Below, in pieces: positions 22,078 through 36,351 of a stretch of DNA of 64,000 nt. The DNA is from Spinellus fusiger (Eukaryota; Mucoromycota; Mucoromycetes; Mucorales; Phycomycetaceae), in NCBI GenBank assembly GCA_025094145.1, contig JALLLS010000014.1:496001-560000 (forward strand), written 5' to 3'. Below the pieces are notes generated by a model that saw only the letters and a list, made by a program, of their open reading frames with translations, was not told the origin of the DNA and ran no database searches. How positions within the stretch are numbered: the stretch's first letter is position 1; every line of letters starts with the position of its first letter. The position numbers were made by a program, and so were the translations under genes.

Positions 22078-22983
22078 TTACATTTCGTTGGAATAGCCAA
22101 TCACCTTTGTCAGTTGTTCAAATTTGATATTCTCAATCACTACGACTGCCTTTGCCTCATTGTCCTCATTGACAGGAATCATCGTAAGGCCGTCTTTTTC
22201 TTGCCAGTGCATGGAGACAATGAACTCTTTCAAGGCGTCTCCTGTGAGGGCAAGGTGGCTGCTCAGACTGGCTGTGGTGATGGTCTGGTGGGACATGGCA
22301 ATCACACGTGCAATCACTTGGCAGATACTTGCTTCGAAACCGACAATGGCCGTGGTGAGCTGCTTGTACTCTGACTCATGGTAGGTCTTCCAGAATAGAC
22401 TGTAGCGTGACTGTTCAAGGAGTTGTTGGAGGGTGGTCAGTTTCTCCACAGCAGGAAGAGACTAGACAGAGACAGAGAGACAGACAGAGACCATGGGTGA
22501 ATACTCATGTATTATTATTATTGTTATTGTTATTGTTATTGTTATTGTTATTGTTATTGTTATTGTTATTGTTATTGTTATTGTTATTGTTATTGTTATT
22601 ATTGTTATTATTATTATTTAAAAAAAAAGAAAAGAAAAAAGAAGAGTTACAAATGCTTACTGCTTGTTCACTCAAGAGGTACAGACACAAGTTAAAGTCA
22701 GGAGCAGGAACAGCCGTCAGGGCTTTGGCAAGAATGTTGATGATGACGCTCGTGTTTGCCAGGTTGGGATTGAATTGATACCTAATGGTGAGTCCTAGTT
22801 GTTGTTGTTGGATTCCTACAATTTCAATACTGCCAAGTTTGCCATCAAGTCGTACTCTCCATTCTTGCATTGGGCGTTCAGATATTCCTCGAGAACATTG
22901 ATATTTCCAGGATTGTAGCGCTCTACACCATCAATCAGGGATTGGATAGCCTGAGGACGATGGGTGACGGTGATGGCTGCCAT
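22078..22983 (-). CDS. translation initiation factor eIF3 subunit K
   Basis: Three exons on the minus strand, 22983-22820, 22781-22661 and 22461-22078, give 222 aa, the usual length. Hallmarks are RPQAIQSLIDGVERYNPGNI at the N-terminus, VLEEYLNAQCKNGEYDLMAN, LKLYQFNPNL across the first splice, and ALTAVPAPDFNLCLYLL. A winged-helix C-terminus follows (PCI/CSN8-PSMD8-like fold). It is a non-core subunit of the 40S-binding eIF3 complex. The second intron holds a long TTATTG hexanucleotide array. Confidence 0.9.
22507..22620. repeat. TTATTG hexanucleotide array in an eIF3k intron
   Basis: About 16-18 TTATTG units run without interruption and end in TTA repeats. The poly-Leu and poly-Asn frames read across it are artefacts. 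Confidence 0.95.
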
Positions 22984-23393
22984 AGTCAAGACGGGGATAG
23001 GGATGGATGGATAAAGAAGAAGAAGAAGAGTATGGATGACGTAGTATGAGTCTGTTGCGGACAATGAACTGTGTGTCCTTATGAGGAAGCGAGAGAGTGG
23101 ATCCACGGGGAGAACAAGGCATTGCCACACATCTAAAAGAAGAAAAGAGGAGAACACTAAAGACAGTAAATCACAGTCAATGGTAGTGAATTAGTAAACC
23201 ACAGTAAATCACAAAGATAAATAAATTACAATAAAAGCCCCATGCCTATTCAAGAGAGAGAGTGAGTGGAGAGTGGGGAAACAGAGTCGATCACTCTGTC
23301 CGAACCCTCACGTGATATATCCGATCCGGAGATGAAAAGAGGACTTTCCTCAGGGTCTTGATGTGTGTTTGCCAGTGAATTAAAAACTTCATA

Positions 23394-25006
<1,613 letters not shown>

Positions 25007-25228
25007 GTCAATTCAATAAAGAATTCTTTTTCTTTTTCTTTTTCAAGATAACCTCACATAAGAGAGAGAAAAAAAAGAAGAGAGAAAAGAAGGGCTCTGT
25101 CCATTGCAAGAGCCAGTCACTCCCTCACCCACTCCCTCACCAACTCACCAACTCACTCCCTTTGAGTCATCTGCAGTGCTCAGGGGCACAGACAGCACTA
25201 AAGAATCAAGGTCCCGACCCAGAAACTG

Positions 25229-25236
25229 TATATAAA
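25229..25236 (+). promoter_or_regulatory. TATA box of the Ecl1-like gene
   Basis: TATATAAA lies 26 bp before the first in-frame ATG at 25263. The short spacing suggests that the ATG at 25278 may be the one used. Confidence 0.5.
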
Positions 25237-25262
25237 GGAGACCCTTTTTCCATCGGATTCTC

Positions 25263-25662
25263 ATGTTGAATCCTGCCATGAGCAATCTTAACTGGTGCAC
25301 TTATTGTGATAATGCTGTGAGCGCCTTTTCAGTAAGCCAAAAGACACTAGAGGGATCTTTTATTAACGCTCTAGAATTCTCTCTATTGCTCTGAAGCCTG
25401 TCTGCGTGCCGATGCCCTTCACCACCACCCACTCTTGGGCTATGATTATGCAGAACTCAAGGACTTTCCTCGTTCTTCTCATCTATCGACCTCTTCTTCT
25501 TCCTTGTCCTCTGTCACTTTGCCCCGTCTATCTCCTGTTCTCTCCTTCACTCTACCTTCATCACAGCAGAAGCCTCTCGGGTACACTTATCTCTCACCAC
25601 CCTCACTCCACATCACTCCCCAAAACAGCCCTGCTTCCAAGTGTCCCGTCTTTCACTTCTAA
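25263..25662 (+). CDS. Ecl1-like small zinc-binding protein, 118 aa
   Basis: Two exons, 25263-25331 and 25375-25662, join in phase 0. The N-terminus shows WCTYC then SLYCSEAC, a C-x2-C plus C-x3-C arrangement of the kind seen in fungal Ecl1-type life-span regulators. The rest is Ser/Pro/Leu-rich. The splice falls between the two Cys pairs and is needed to make the motif. Family assignment rests on this short motif only. The second ATG at 25278 is in frame and better spaced from the TATA box. Confidence 0.55.
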
Positions 25663-26456
25663 ATAGGAACTCTTGTACATAATTTCATCCCTTCACACCT
25701 GTATAAACCAAATGTCTAAAAATAAACCGTCACCTCTTGTCCTCTGTCTCTTTAACAAACCCATACTGTTGACCTTTATCTTTAGAATAGCCAATCAACT
25801 ACCAGTACCTGGAATCATCGGGGAATGGAAATGGATGAAGACAAAGTGCTGGGTAACACAGAATTCACCGTAATCAGCAAATACTTGTTATCTGATCTTT
25901 TTATTATTATTTGTATTGACACTTTATCAGATCTAGTGTTTATAGGCTTGCATTTTATCAGATCTTTTTTTTATTATTATTCTTTTTTCATCTCTCTACT
26001 TTCCATAGTAAGAATAGAGTGAGACAGTTGTGTCTCATACCAATGGAATAGATTTAAGTTTTATACCGATCAAAAGAAAAACCTTTTTTATTTTTATTTT
26101 TATTTTTATTTTTATTTTTATAGAGTAAGATGCATATTGATAAAGATCCATGGATAAAGTAACTTATTCTCTCCCCTCCCTATTCTATCTTTTCCTTTCA
26201 CTATAGTCACCAAGGAAGAAGAAGAGAAATAAAGAACATTTCTTTTTATGGTACTTTTATTTTCTTGTTCATCTACATAAAGACATCTCCCCGTGTTGAT
26301 GGAAACAAACAAACAAACATACACACATACACAAATACACACATACACATGTTTATATATATTCTACTATTTATTATTATTAGTAGTAGTAGTAGTAGTA
26401 GTAGTAACACACTGTCCATACTTAATGGGCACACTATTGATCAAAATATCATGTCA
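25663..26456. other. convergent intergenic region with microsatellites
   Basis: No gene is seen. There is a TTTTTA run at about 26085-26120 and a GTA/TAG trinucleotide run at about 26378-26407. Confidence 0.5.
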
Positions 26457-29400
26457 TTATTCAACATCCACATCACTATTAGCCTCCATGCTAACCACGG
26501 TAAGACTTCGTTTGTCTGTATTTACTGTCGCCTGATGCTGTGAAGAATCAGAAGCATGTGTAGAGGGGTGAATCGACAAACCAGTGTCTGATACTTCCTG
26601 TACGACTTTCTTTAGCACAGGCGAACTGGTAGTAGGGGACTGGTGGAAACACTTGTGCCATAACTCCAATGCTTTGAGATCAGGCAATTGGATGTACATA
26701 TCATACCATCCTTTGCCCCGCACTTTAATGACATACTCATTGAGTTCAGCCGAAACTACAGTAGCTTCGGTATAAGCCAGTACTCTCCCCTTGTTGGTTT
26801 CTTTCTGTATTATGTTGATGAGTAGGCTGATTGTCCATTCAACCTTATGTTTCTACTTACAGAAAAGGAAGAAAAGTAGCCAAGCCATGGAAAGACCATG
26901 ATGTATTGCATTTTCCATTGCGACAGGAAAGGAAAGTAGCGATGCACTTGGCGGACAGGCATTTCACCCTAAAGCAATCCGTTGGGAGCAGGGTGAGTTC
27001 ACTGATACTGCTACAACTACAACTACAAAAACATCACCAAGGTGGAACAAGAAACTTACTTCATGCACTTCAACATAGTTTGGACTTCCCGTAGGAGAAG
27101 AGAGTTCTAAATACGCACTCACAAGACTGGCTTTGCGTTGTCCTGAGGGATCTGAGTCTAAAAAGACAGTGTCGTTGGCTAATAATCGATCCAAACTCAT
27201 CAACTCGTTTTCTCCGTGGTTCGGTGACCGCAATGCCATGCTATGACTGGAATTGAGGACAGGATGAAGCATGTGCTGTTCCTTATGCTTGGCATCCTTG
27301 GCCATGGCACTGTGTTCCTTTTTATAATAAAGATAAAATGCTTGTAGTTTTGGGAAAAAAAGAATCAGCAATGAAAATGTAGTGGCCCATAGTATAGTGA
27401 TGACGGTGATATAGTATTTTGTGAAAAAGTCAGCCATGGGGTTGACAACGACAGCAAATCCAACAAGTACTGAGAAAAGAATATTACTGAAATCATGAGT
27501 GGTGGCTAAAGACATGACTTACTAGACAGAGAGACCCATTTGCCGACATTCACTGTAATGGGTGTACTGGCGGTTGGCAAGACGTGTTTTGTAGGCTAGA
27601 AAAGTAGCAAAGATTAAGAGTCCTGATGCATAAATTGCCAAGAGAACAGTAAAGACAATCTTGTTGCTGCTTTGAGACTCGCAAATCCAAAAGTGGTTGG
27701 AGACGGAGACAGTGTAGAGAGTAGGGACAGGTTTAGTGACGACCAATCCAATGCATATAATAATCATGTCCAGTCCTACAATGACAGATACTGTTTTTAC
27801 TAGTTGAAGATCGGTAATGACAGTGCGGGTTATGAAAATGTTGTTGAATATTCTGTAGATACGGTAGTTCTTTGCAATCATGTTTCTATTGTACAATGAT
27901 GGTAAATGCATGAACACATGAATGCAGGAGGGTCATTACCCAAGGACAAGTAGGAAGCCCAAATTGAAAACTAAAGGGCTCACAATGCAGGATAATTGAG
28001 TAGGAATACCAATCATACCAAGGACTGAGAAGTAGGTGAGGATGAATCCAAGCAATTCAAGGCAGCAAAACAGTGGACTAGAAATATGAATTATCATCAC
28101 GGTGGCGATAAGAATAGTAGTGGTAGTAATAACAATAATTAAAGTAGAGTGTCGGTTATTAACAGAAATAGAAGAAGAGATTAATAATTAGTCATAACAT
28201 CCACACCTATCCCATCATCACTCATCTATTTTACTTTACCTTGATGCTTTAAACACTTCGTTTTTACGAAATACAACGACAATACAGAACACCAATATGG
28301 AAAACAGAATACCTGCTGAGGTGACAGCCAATATAGCGTGGGCTACAGGGGAAGAAAGGTTGGGATTCAATGCAGTGCTTGGAGGTGCATCAGAGGGTGG
28401 CTACTGAAGATGTTATGAGAGATAAAAACAGACCACCCATTACCTTTGACGTTCCATCATGGTACATAGGAGGACTTGTAAAACTGAGTAAACCGCCCAT
28501 ACTCTGACCAATGGCCACTTGGTTTCCATGCTGAAGATTGTAGATACGATAATTCCTAGGCACAGGTAAGTAAAAGGAAACATCCTCCCCTGATAAATTA
28601 CCCGTCTGTCAAGTCTCCGTTGGCATCATACACCATGGGTCCTTCAGGCCCCACATAGCCGACGTTAAATGCAGAAGGCAGCATGTACTGCCCCAATTCA
28701 CCCGAAGACAGTTGTTCTAGTGCATACGTCTTATTTGATATTGTACTGACCGTGTGACTGAATCCTTGAGCCATTACCATCATACAGGAATAGGCTAGTC
28801 TATTCAGCATAATGAGTGTTTGGGCCTAATAGACACTTACCCTTCATTTGTAGTAATATTCCTACGTCCTGCAAAAGGATACCTGCATATTTTATTAGGA
28901 CATTCCCAAGTGGTTAAACACTTACGCCAAGGGATCCAGTACAGACCACTCATCCAAGAACTTTTCAAATGGAGGATAGCCATAAAGAGAGAGCCAATTG
29001 TCAAACATAAACACACCGGAGAAGGTGTCGTTGTAGTTGATAGGAGTGACAGCCTGTGTGTTGTAGGTAGTCACAGCATCATACAGTCCTTGGCCCACAT
29101 CACCCATGAGAAGCCATACATAGTCGTCTGTCATGTAGCCAAGTTGGGCTGCTTTGATCATCAAGTTCTCCAGTGGTTCTCCAGAAGCAGCTACGAGTAG
29201 AATGCGTGTTCCTGCTGCTGACATGCTTTCTAGACTCACATCTAGAGACACAGTGCCTGAGGTTGGGATGGAGTGGTACTGAGTAAGATGTAGTCCAGAA
29301 ATCCCTGCTCGTACCACTGTTCTTTGATAGACTGCTATGTTTAATTGAATCCTTCTTATTACTTACATTGCTGTCCTAGCGGATCGTCTGTATAGAGCAC

Positions 29401-30262
29401 ACCCACCTTTGACCAGCCTTGGTCAGCTGCAAAAGATAACATGACATCGGCAATAATGACTTGGGTAGGAATGGTCCTGAAAAAGTACTTGTATTGTGTT
29501 TTATCGGAAAATGCAACTAGGATAGCATTTTATTTAGTAAGGTCTCTTTAGGTGTGGGTCTTACTTGCACTCGCAGTAAAGGAGCACTGCGGGATTTCAA
29601 GCGTGCTTGTCATAATTGCACTCAGACTTGTCCAAGAACTAGAAATATCTCCAATCACTCCAATCACTCCATGTTGAAGCAATGTGACAGAGGCATATAC
29701 AGCATCAGTTACTGGTGTTTGTCCAGAAGATGTCTGTGGAAAAGAATCCTTTTCGACCAAAGTGATATAAGCACCAGGAATTAACTCTCTTGCATTGATA
29801 TCATTGACGGCCATTCGAATAGCAGAAGTGCCACTATTAAAAGTGAGCTTGAGGTTGTTTACACGTGGATGAATTTACCCCCATACAATCTGGGCTGTAA
29901 AATTATCATCAGTTTGGCTAAAGGGTAAAAGTACGCCAATCTAGCAGATAGGAGCAAATAATAAGAATAAAATATAAAATATAAATAGAGTATAAATAGA
30001 ATATAAATAAAATATATGTAAGATGTAAGATGTAAGATATAAAATATAAAATATAAAATATAAAATGTAAATAGAATATAAGAAATGGGTGGGTTGGGTT
30101 GGATCAATAAAAGAGTGTCTGTACCTTGAGTTCTGTGCGTCCTTCAGTATTAAAGCGTGGGGTGATGGTGACTGTGCTGGAGTCTACTTGGGTCATAATA
30201 TTGTAACCATCATCCATGAGCGTTCGACCAAAGATGCGAGTAGTATTGGTGGAGAGTGACAT
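26457..30262 (-). CDS. class C G-protein-coupled receptor, GABA-B-like
   Basis: Fourteen exons on the minus strand: 30262-30125, 29940-29887, 29847-29565, 29516-29367, 29334-28926, 28882-28841, 28799-28602, 28555-28444, 28400-28240, 28077-27940, 27885-27523, 27486-27060, 26968-26861 and 26804-26457. They give 976 aa. The N-terminal half is a periplasmic-binding/Venus-flytrap ligand domain: IGVLLPFSQTDDNF, GTSAIRMAVNDINA, GVIGDISSSWTS, GWSKVGVLYTDDPLGQQ and DDYVWLLMGD. From about residue 480 there are seven hydrophobic helices, starting with HAILAVTSAGILFSILVF, with IYRIFNNIF in the loop before TM4. A cytosolic tail of about 200 residues follows. Class C receptors couple to heterotrimeric G proteins, and the ligand here is unknown. 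No signal peptide is found before the ATG at 30262, so an upstream first exon may be missing. Confidence 0.85.
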
Positions 30263-31088
30263 TGTAAGTGAATAAGTATAAAATTAGCCAACGGAGAAGA
30301 GAATGGAATATCACTACTATTTGGCAGTAGTTTAATAATAGGAAGAAGGGTACGATCAGTGATAATAATAGTTGTAGTAGTAATAATAGAAAAGGTAATT
30401 GTACTAATAATAACAATTACACTGATAGCAGTAATAATGATATAAATGCTTATTCAAAGGACAAAAACACCACCAACACTAATGCTCATCTAAAGACTGT
30501 CTTTATACACTCTACAAATACTATATACTATATACTATATACTATATAAATACTGCAAATACTAACAAGAACACTAGTAGAAAGTGCAAGGGAAAAGGAA
30601 AAGAAAGAAATAATAATATTAGAAAAGCCAAAGGAACATTTGAAGAAAGAAAAAGGCTAAATAGAGGTAGGCACGATAGAATCTATCCCTTTATTTCACA
30701 CCAGCAATAAACAAATCATGAAGACCAAGTAGGAAACCAAGGTCAAGGGAAGTAAGGAAAAAGGAAAGATAAAAATACAGTGAATAGAAACAAGGGGTAA
30801 ACACAAGGGAGGACAACAAAAAAGGGAGAGGAAGATGGGTACAACATGAGTGACAAGTGTACAGCTTAACCATAATGCACTTAGTAATCTCTCTCTCTTT
30901 TTTCTTTCTTTTTTTTCTTTTTTTTCTTACTTCATGGCTGGCATAGATAAAGGGGTAGGTGGCAATAATGATGAATGCACATGATATAGTGTGGAACAAT
31001 AGAACAAGATCGACTCTATACTATGAGGTGTTTTCTTTTTTCTTTTTTTCTATTATTATTTTTCTTTTTACAATAAGACTATTCACTA
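30263..31088. other. gap between the GPCR and the ankyrin-DIL gene
   Basis: This holds the GPCR promoter and maybe a missing signal-peptide exon. A hydrophobic frame on the minus strand at about 30999-30931 ends at a good GTAAGA donor but has no ATG. TAA/TAG microsatellites are present. Confidence 0.4.
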
Positions 31089-33550
31089 TTACATTTCCAT
31101 GCCTGCCCTTGGTTTATTCTGTTGATGTTGTGTGGTGCGATCTAATAACTCCATCCATTCTTCTGAAATATTAGGAATCACACAATTTGCCTGTATTGAA
31201 CCGTCCACAGTTTCTTGCAAGGGCTCATTAGGAAGATGGAAAGGCAATAGGAGTCGTGAATCTCTCTTTTCTACCAGCCACTCCCTTCCGCCCTCTTCAT
31301 CCTCAGCAAAAGACACCCCTAGACTGCCAATGCTAGAAACACTGTTGGGGCGTGAGCTGCGACTCGATCGTTTCCTTGAAGCCACACTTGAGGGTCTTGA
31401 ATGATCCGTGGACTCACATGATTGCCTCTGTTGGGCAGATCGAAGTGTATCTTGGGCAATTTGCATACAATACTTTTCAATCTCTTCGGGTAATCTCTGT
31501 TCATTGACTTCATACCGATAATGAAGAACACACCGTTTGATTTGTAATGGGTTCAAGGCATCAAATGTCTTGATAGTTTGAATAAACAGCTCAAGTTCAT
31601 TAAGCTGAGAAACACACTGCAATAGCTGTAGCAGCTGTATCAGAGGACCAAAACTCGCCACTTGTCCGTTCTGTCGCACCCATTCTTCTATAGCAGACAG
31701 GTTCATGCGGATCTGGAGTGCTTTGGATCGACAGAGGAACTTTTTGTTCATGAGAATCCGGTTGAATGTCTCGCAGGAGAGAAAATAAAAGAATTGAGCC
31801 GTTGCCTGAGTGACAATAGAGGGATGTACTTGATAAGACTTGAGAACATAAAGGATAGAACTCAGTAGAGAGGTAACGGATTCCGGACTGGACTGGCCTA
31901 CCAGCACTTCCTTTTCTGTTTTGCTTGTACGTGAGCGACGGAAGAACCGATGCCAATCGTCTGTAAAATCAACCTGTTCTAGTCCAGTAATTTGTTCATA
32001 GTCGAGCATAGCAGGTTCTAGAATGCGCTCTAATCTCTGTTCAGTATCTGTGACAAGGGATCCATAGGTTTCTGAAATGAGTTCAGAAAGTACAAGTTGG
32101 CAATGCACAGTTGTGTTCACAAGTCCAGTATCCTTTCGAAGATAGTAAAGGAGTTGCGATACATTGACTATCCAAAAGGCTAGGGCATGTGTATTATGTT
32201 GATTTAGCTATATATTAGTAGTGCACTATCATTTTGAGTTACCTTGATCACTTCAAGTATTTTGTCTGTGGCTGTGCTTAGTAATTGGCTTAGTAGTTCG
32301 GAGGAAGAGTAGTAATGTGCATAACGTGCACTTAGGAATATAATATTGGCAGGAACCCATAGTTCTTGGCGATTCTTTGTAGGCAGACAGAACCCAGTAA
32401 TGGCAGTATCAAGAATAACTTGCATGTCTTGCTCAGCAAATACAAACATCTGATCCCATAGACACTGATCCCATACAAACTGGTGTGTGGACTGTAAACT
32501 AGCCTCAAATTCTGATGTATCGTCTAAGCAGAGTGGATCCACTGCATCTACGAATGTTAGTGTGGCATCGGGTGTGGCATCGGGTGTGGGTGTGGATGTG
32601 GGTGTAGATTCGGATGAAGAATTTGAGGTGAGAGAGTGTGTGGATACTGATGAGGAAGAATGTGGGACTGTAAAAGAAGAAGATACTAAGGTGGAGATTG
32701 ATGTGGAGGTAGATGGAAGTAACTCTAGGGTAGGAAGTTCTTTTTCTGTATGGGTTCTATAGCCACCCTTTGTCCTGCCTACTTGTTTACTACACATTGC
32801 CTCCCCAATCTCATTCAGCAGTGTCACCATGGTCTGGTTATCCCCGTTTACAAAAGCAGCAGCTGCAATGCCTCTTGCTGACCGAGTAGTGAAAGAAGCC
32901 CCAAATTCCAATAACACTTTGACCACTCCAGCATGGTTATTGGAAGTAGCCCACATGAGGGCTGTCCATCCAACTTGAAAGATAAGCCAAAATTGCTCAT
33001 CTCATAATCACTTACTTTTGTCTTGAATGTCCACTTTAGCACCTGCGGCCAACAATAGCCGCACGATGTCTGATTTACCAAAGCAAGCTGCATAAATCAG
33101 TGGAGTCGTGCCGACATTCTCATCGTCCGAGGCATCAATATTAAGAAAAGGTCGTAAGCGTTCATCCTGTAGGATATGTTCTACTGTCAAGACATCTCCG
33201 TTGGAGGCAGCTCGAGTGAGAGAGCGAGTTATTCTTGTCTGCCACCGTCTGCGCCATTGATACTCTTCGTTCTCATTTTTAGGGACTTCTGAATCACTCT
33301 CCATGTCGTCCAAAGGCAGAAGCAGCAAAGAGTCATCCAACAGACTAGCGACAGTGACAGTAGTGGTTGGGATGGAGAGGGTGGAGAGGGTGGAGAGGGT
33401 GGAGAGGGTAGAAGTGGAGCTGGTGGAGACACTGGAGGAATTAGAGGACCAGGAAAAGGTGTTTTGGCGCATTGGTCTTTTCTCTGTTGTTATCAGTGGC
33501 TCTGGACAATGTTTGAGAGGAAAATCTTGCTGTTGAGTTGACTCATCCAT
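31089..33550 (-). CDS. DIL (dilute) and ankyrin domain protein
   Basis: Three exons on the minus strand, 33550-33016, 32973-32243 and 32207-31089, give 794 aa. The N-terminus is Ser/Thr-rich with a STL repeat coded by a 12-bp minisatellite. Ankyrin repeats follow: TTPLIYAACFGKSDIVRLLL, AGAKVDIQDKIGWTALMWA and NNHAGVVKVLLEFGA. After a Ser/Thr linker the second half is a DIL domain like the globular tail of myosin V: FWIVNVSQLLYYLRKDTGL, then SILYVLKSYQVHPSIVTQAT and FNRILMNKKFLCRSKALQIR. The ankyrin-DIL combination is known in fungi, and a role in organelle or vesicle transport is inferred. The tail is Ser/Arg-rich. Confidence 0.85.
33360..33420. repeat. 12-bp coding minisatellite
   Basis: GGAGAGGGTGGA units encode the repeated Ser-Thr-Leu stretch of the ankyrin-DIL protein on the minus strand. 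Confidence 0.8.
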
Positions 33551-33756
33551 AGCCGTAGTGGTTGAGTAGGACGCGTGTATCAAAAAGTGAATGGAAACAA
33601 AGCACAAAAGTTGGAAGATAAATGCACTGCTCTTGGAAATAAAGGTTGAAAATGGAACGTTAAAAACCAAAAGTTGGATTGCTCTAAGGGGTGAATAGGA
33701 GACAAAATAAGTTTAAGGAGAGGAGACCTGTTGATAGAAACAAGTGTCGCTTTACT

Positions 33757-33999
33757 ATGACTGGTCTGTACTTTTTGTCTATTGCAACTGTCATCCATCC
33801 CTGTGTCTTTCTTCTTTTGCCAATGTCCCTTCCACTGGGCTCAAAGCCTGTATTTAAGCTGTGTCACTGTTCCTCATTACAGATCCATCTCTCTGTAAAG
33901 AGACATCCAGCAGAGATCATTCCCACTGCTCTTTCCAAGTATCCCTCCACAACTATTCCTTCCCAGGTAGCATCAACACAGGACACTCCCACTGTATAA
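33757..33999 (+). CDS. doubtful small ORF with hydrophobic N-terminus, 80 aa
   Basis: The frame starts MTGLYFLSIATVIHPCVFLLLP, with one residue run shortened here to MTGLYFLSIATVIHPC, then a hydrophobic stretch and a polar Thr/Pro-rich tail. It lies head to head with the ankyrin-DIL gene, in its promoter. It could be a small secreted protein or chance. No family is recognised. Confidence 0.2.
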   Translation: MTGLYFLSIATVIHPCVFLLLPMSLPLGSKPVFKLCHCSSLQIHLSVKRHPAEIIPTALSKYPSTTIPSQVASTQDTPTV

Positions 34000-34394
34000 T
34001 CCTTTGCCAAAGTGATATTTGCATCTTGATATGTTGTCCTTATCCATTCACACTCCACTATAGATAGAGATACAGATAGGAATACAGATAGAAATACAGA
34101 TAGAAATACAGATAGAAATACAGATAGGAAGGTGGATCTAATCTTGTTTATAGAGAAAAGGAAAAGAACACCCATTTAACATCATAGTTTGCTATCCATC
34201 ACCGACATAGTCATGACATAAAGATGATGTATTCAACTTATACTTGTTTTAATTAAGGCCATTCACAAAGATTACTTCCAAATGCAACTATCTCAACTAT
34301 GTTCTTTCTTCAACAAATAAAGAGTGATGCCATGTATGTATGAATGCATGTATCTTTAAAATAAAGACAGCCTCTACCATGGAAAATAAACCCC

Positions 34395-34559
34395 ATGGTC
34401 TTTTTGAACTCTATCTTCTCAGTTCTACTAGTATTTGTCATCATGGTATTCATAGTTATGATAGTCATAGTAACAGCAATAGTTAAGGGGTGGAGAAGGA
34501 CTCGGATGAATCAACGGCAGCAGCAGAAACAGTCAACAGCAGCAAATGCATCAGAGTGA
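34395..34559 (+). CDS. possible 54-aa single-pass membrane microprotein
   Basis: The ORF is short: ATG at 34395, TGA at 34557. The first 30 residues form one long hydrophobic helix (SIFSVLLVFVIMVFIVMIVI). It is followed by a basic stop-transfer segment KGWRRTR and a Gln/Ala-rich polar tail. Positive-inside charge and tail composition are protein-like, unlike the surrounding AT-rich DNA. There is no homologue I can name. Confidence 0.4.
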   Translation: MVFLNSIFSVLLVFVIMVFIVMIVIVTAIVKGWRRTRMNQRQQQKQSTAANASE

Positions 34560-36351
34560 GCTCAGACTTATTCATGTTAAACATATCTATACATATCTAT
34601 GCATGTCTAATAGAAACAGGTCCTATACTATAAAAACAGTAGTCTTTTATCAAAACACAAAGGAGTGGAGTATCTGTGGCAGGTGCTAACAATATCAATA
34701 ATAACTAAAGAGAGAGCATACAGGTGAGTGTCCAAAGAAGGCCCTGAAGACTGTTCAAAGGACTCTTCTTTGGCTATTTCTCTTTTGACTCTAGTGCTTT
34801 CATAGAGATAGCTAGAGATAAGAGTAATTTATCTCCTCATCCTTCAATAATAGTGTATAATTGCCTCTGTAGAGTGTTATAGAGAGACATTATTTATCAA
34901 AAATAAAAAAACTTCACTCCTAGTCATTGGGGGAACAGAAGAAAGAAAAAAAAAGGGAATTTTAGTCATCTTAAAGACAGTCACTTGACAGAAGCATCAT
35001 TTAGTTTTTCATCCATGTTCAACATAGTCTCAAGCACCTGTCTTTCTGTTGAATAAAACGACACCATGATGCACTTTATCTGTGACTATCCTTTAGTGAC
35101 TCATCGTATGGACACTTTCTGTTCTCTAAAAATGATGGTAATGCATTCAGGCTCAGGAGGATGCACCTCAACCTGCCTGTGTATTTTTAATTTCTAATTT
35201 TTAATTTTTAATTTCTAATTTCTAATTTCTAATTTTTAATTTTTAATTTTTAATTTTCAATTTTTAAAAAAATAAAATATAAATATAAATATATAAAAGA
35301 AAAAGACAAGGAGAAATACGGAAACACATATCAATCGAATGTCCCTTTATCCATTCCAGCAAGTGAACTGCATGTAATATCTTATTCAACTCTATTCATT
35401 TTAGTAGTTTATTTTGTCCTGAAGTGTTTCGGGTGAAAAAGAATAAAAATAGACGGACATTCGATGTCTTTTGTCTATCATTGCATTTCTATCTATTTCG
35501 CAGGATGGCTAAACTGTAAATTATACAGTTCTATGAACCTCAAACTATAGATAAAGGCACAATTGATTACTCTGTACAAGTGAATTCAATAAAATAAAGT
35601 TGCTTTTATTTATGACATTGACAGTCAATAGAAGAGAAAAAGAAAAAAAGACTCCCTGAAAGAGAGCTCATCTCTACAGCCATCTTTCTTACTTTCCGGA
35701 GAATTCACTCTTCATGGGTTTGAGACAAAGCTGCTTCTACATAAAACTCTAATCACTCTAGTCTTGATACAAATACTCCATTATAATCTGGCATTATACT
35801 TGTATGGATTCTCTAGTGAATAGTGATATGCTTTCACCTTATAGCCAATGACTCATATTCTTTGTTGTGAAGCCATCAAAGTATCTTATAATTTATCAAA
35901 TGTTGGACGACTCACTCTTTTCCTGTGGGGTGGTCTTGGCAGAAAATAAACAAAAAACAAAAACAAAAAACAAAAAACAAGGCCTAATTCTCTTTCCAAT
36001 CTAACCTTTATATACATATATACATATATGTATATATACATATCCTCCTGGTCTAGGGACAGATAGTGCTGTGACAATGCACTTGTAGACCATTTCATGT
36101 AGCTATTCATAGGGTCATTGCCCCTACAGTGTGTTTGTTCTATACTCTCTAAACAAATAGAGAGGAAGAAAGAAAAAGAGAAACAGTAAAAGAAAACAAT
36201 CCAACAACACAAGGGTCATCATAGTATAAGAATCCATACTTCTCAGTGTAATAATAATAACAATAATAAATCCTCTCTCTCTTTCTTCTTACTCATAAGG
36301 GTGTGTTTTTTTTATAGAAAGAAAGAAAGAAAGACGCAGTTCTATTTAATA
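34560..36351. other. intergenic AT-rich region, no gene seen
   Basis: No exon set or domain is recognised. It contains a TTTTTAATTTC-type repeat at about 35185-35270, a CAAAAA run near 35950 and a TATACATA run near 36010. Confidence 0.5.
35185..35270. repeat. AT-rich tandem repeat
   Basis: About ten units of TTTTTAATT/TTTCTAATT occur in tandem with C/T variation. Confidence 0.85.

Noticed and set aside
22407..22778. Long poly-Leu and poly-Asn frames
   Set aside because: They are translations of the TTATTG array inside the eIF3k intron.
30931..30999. Signal-peptide-like exon before the GPCR (minus strand)
   Set aside because: It ends with a good donor and is hydrophobic, but it has no ATG and a stop lies just upstream. 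No phase-compatible acceptor was found.
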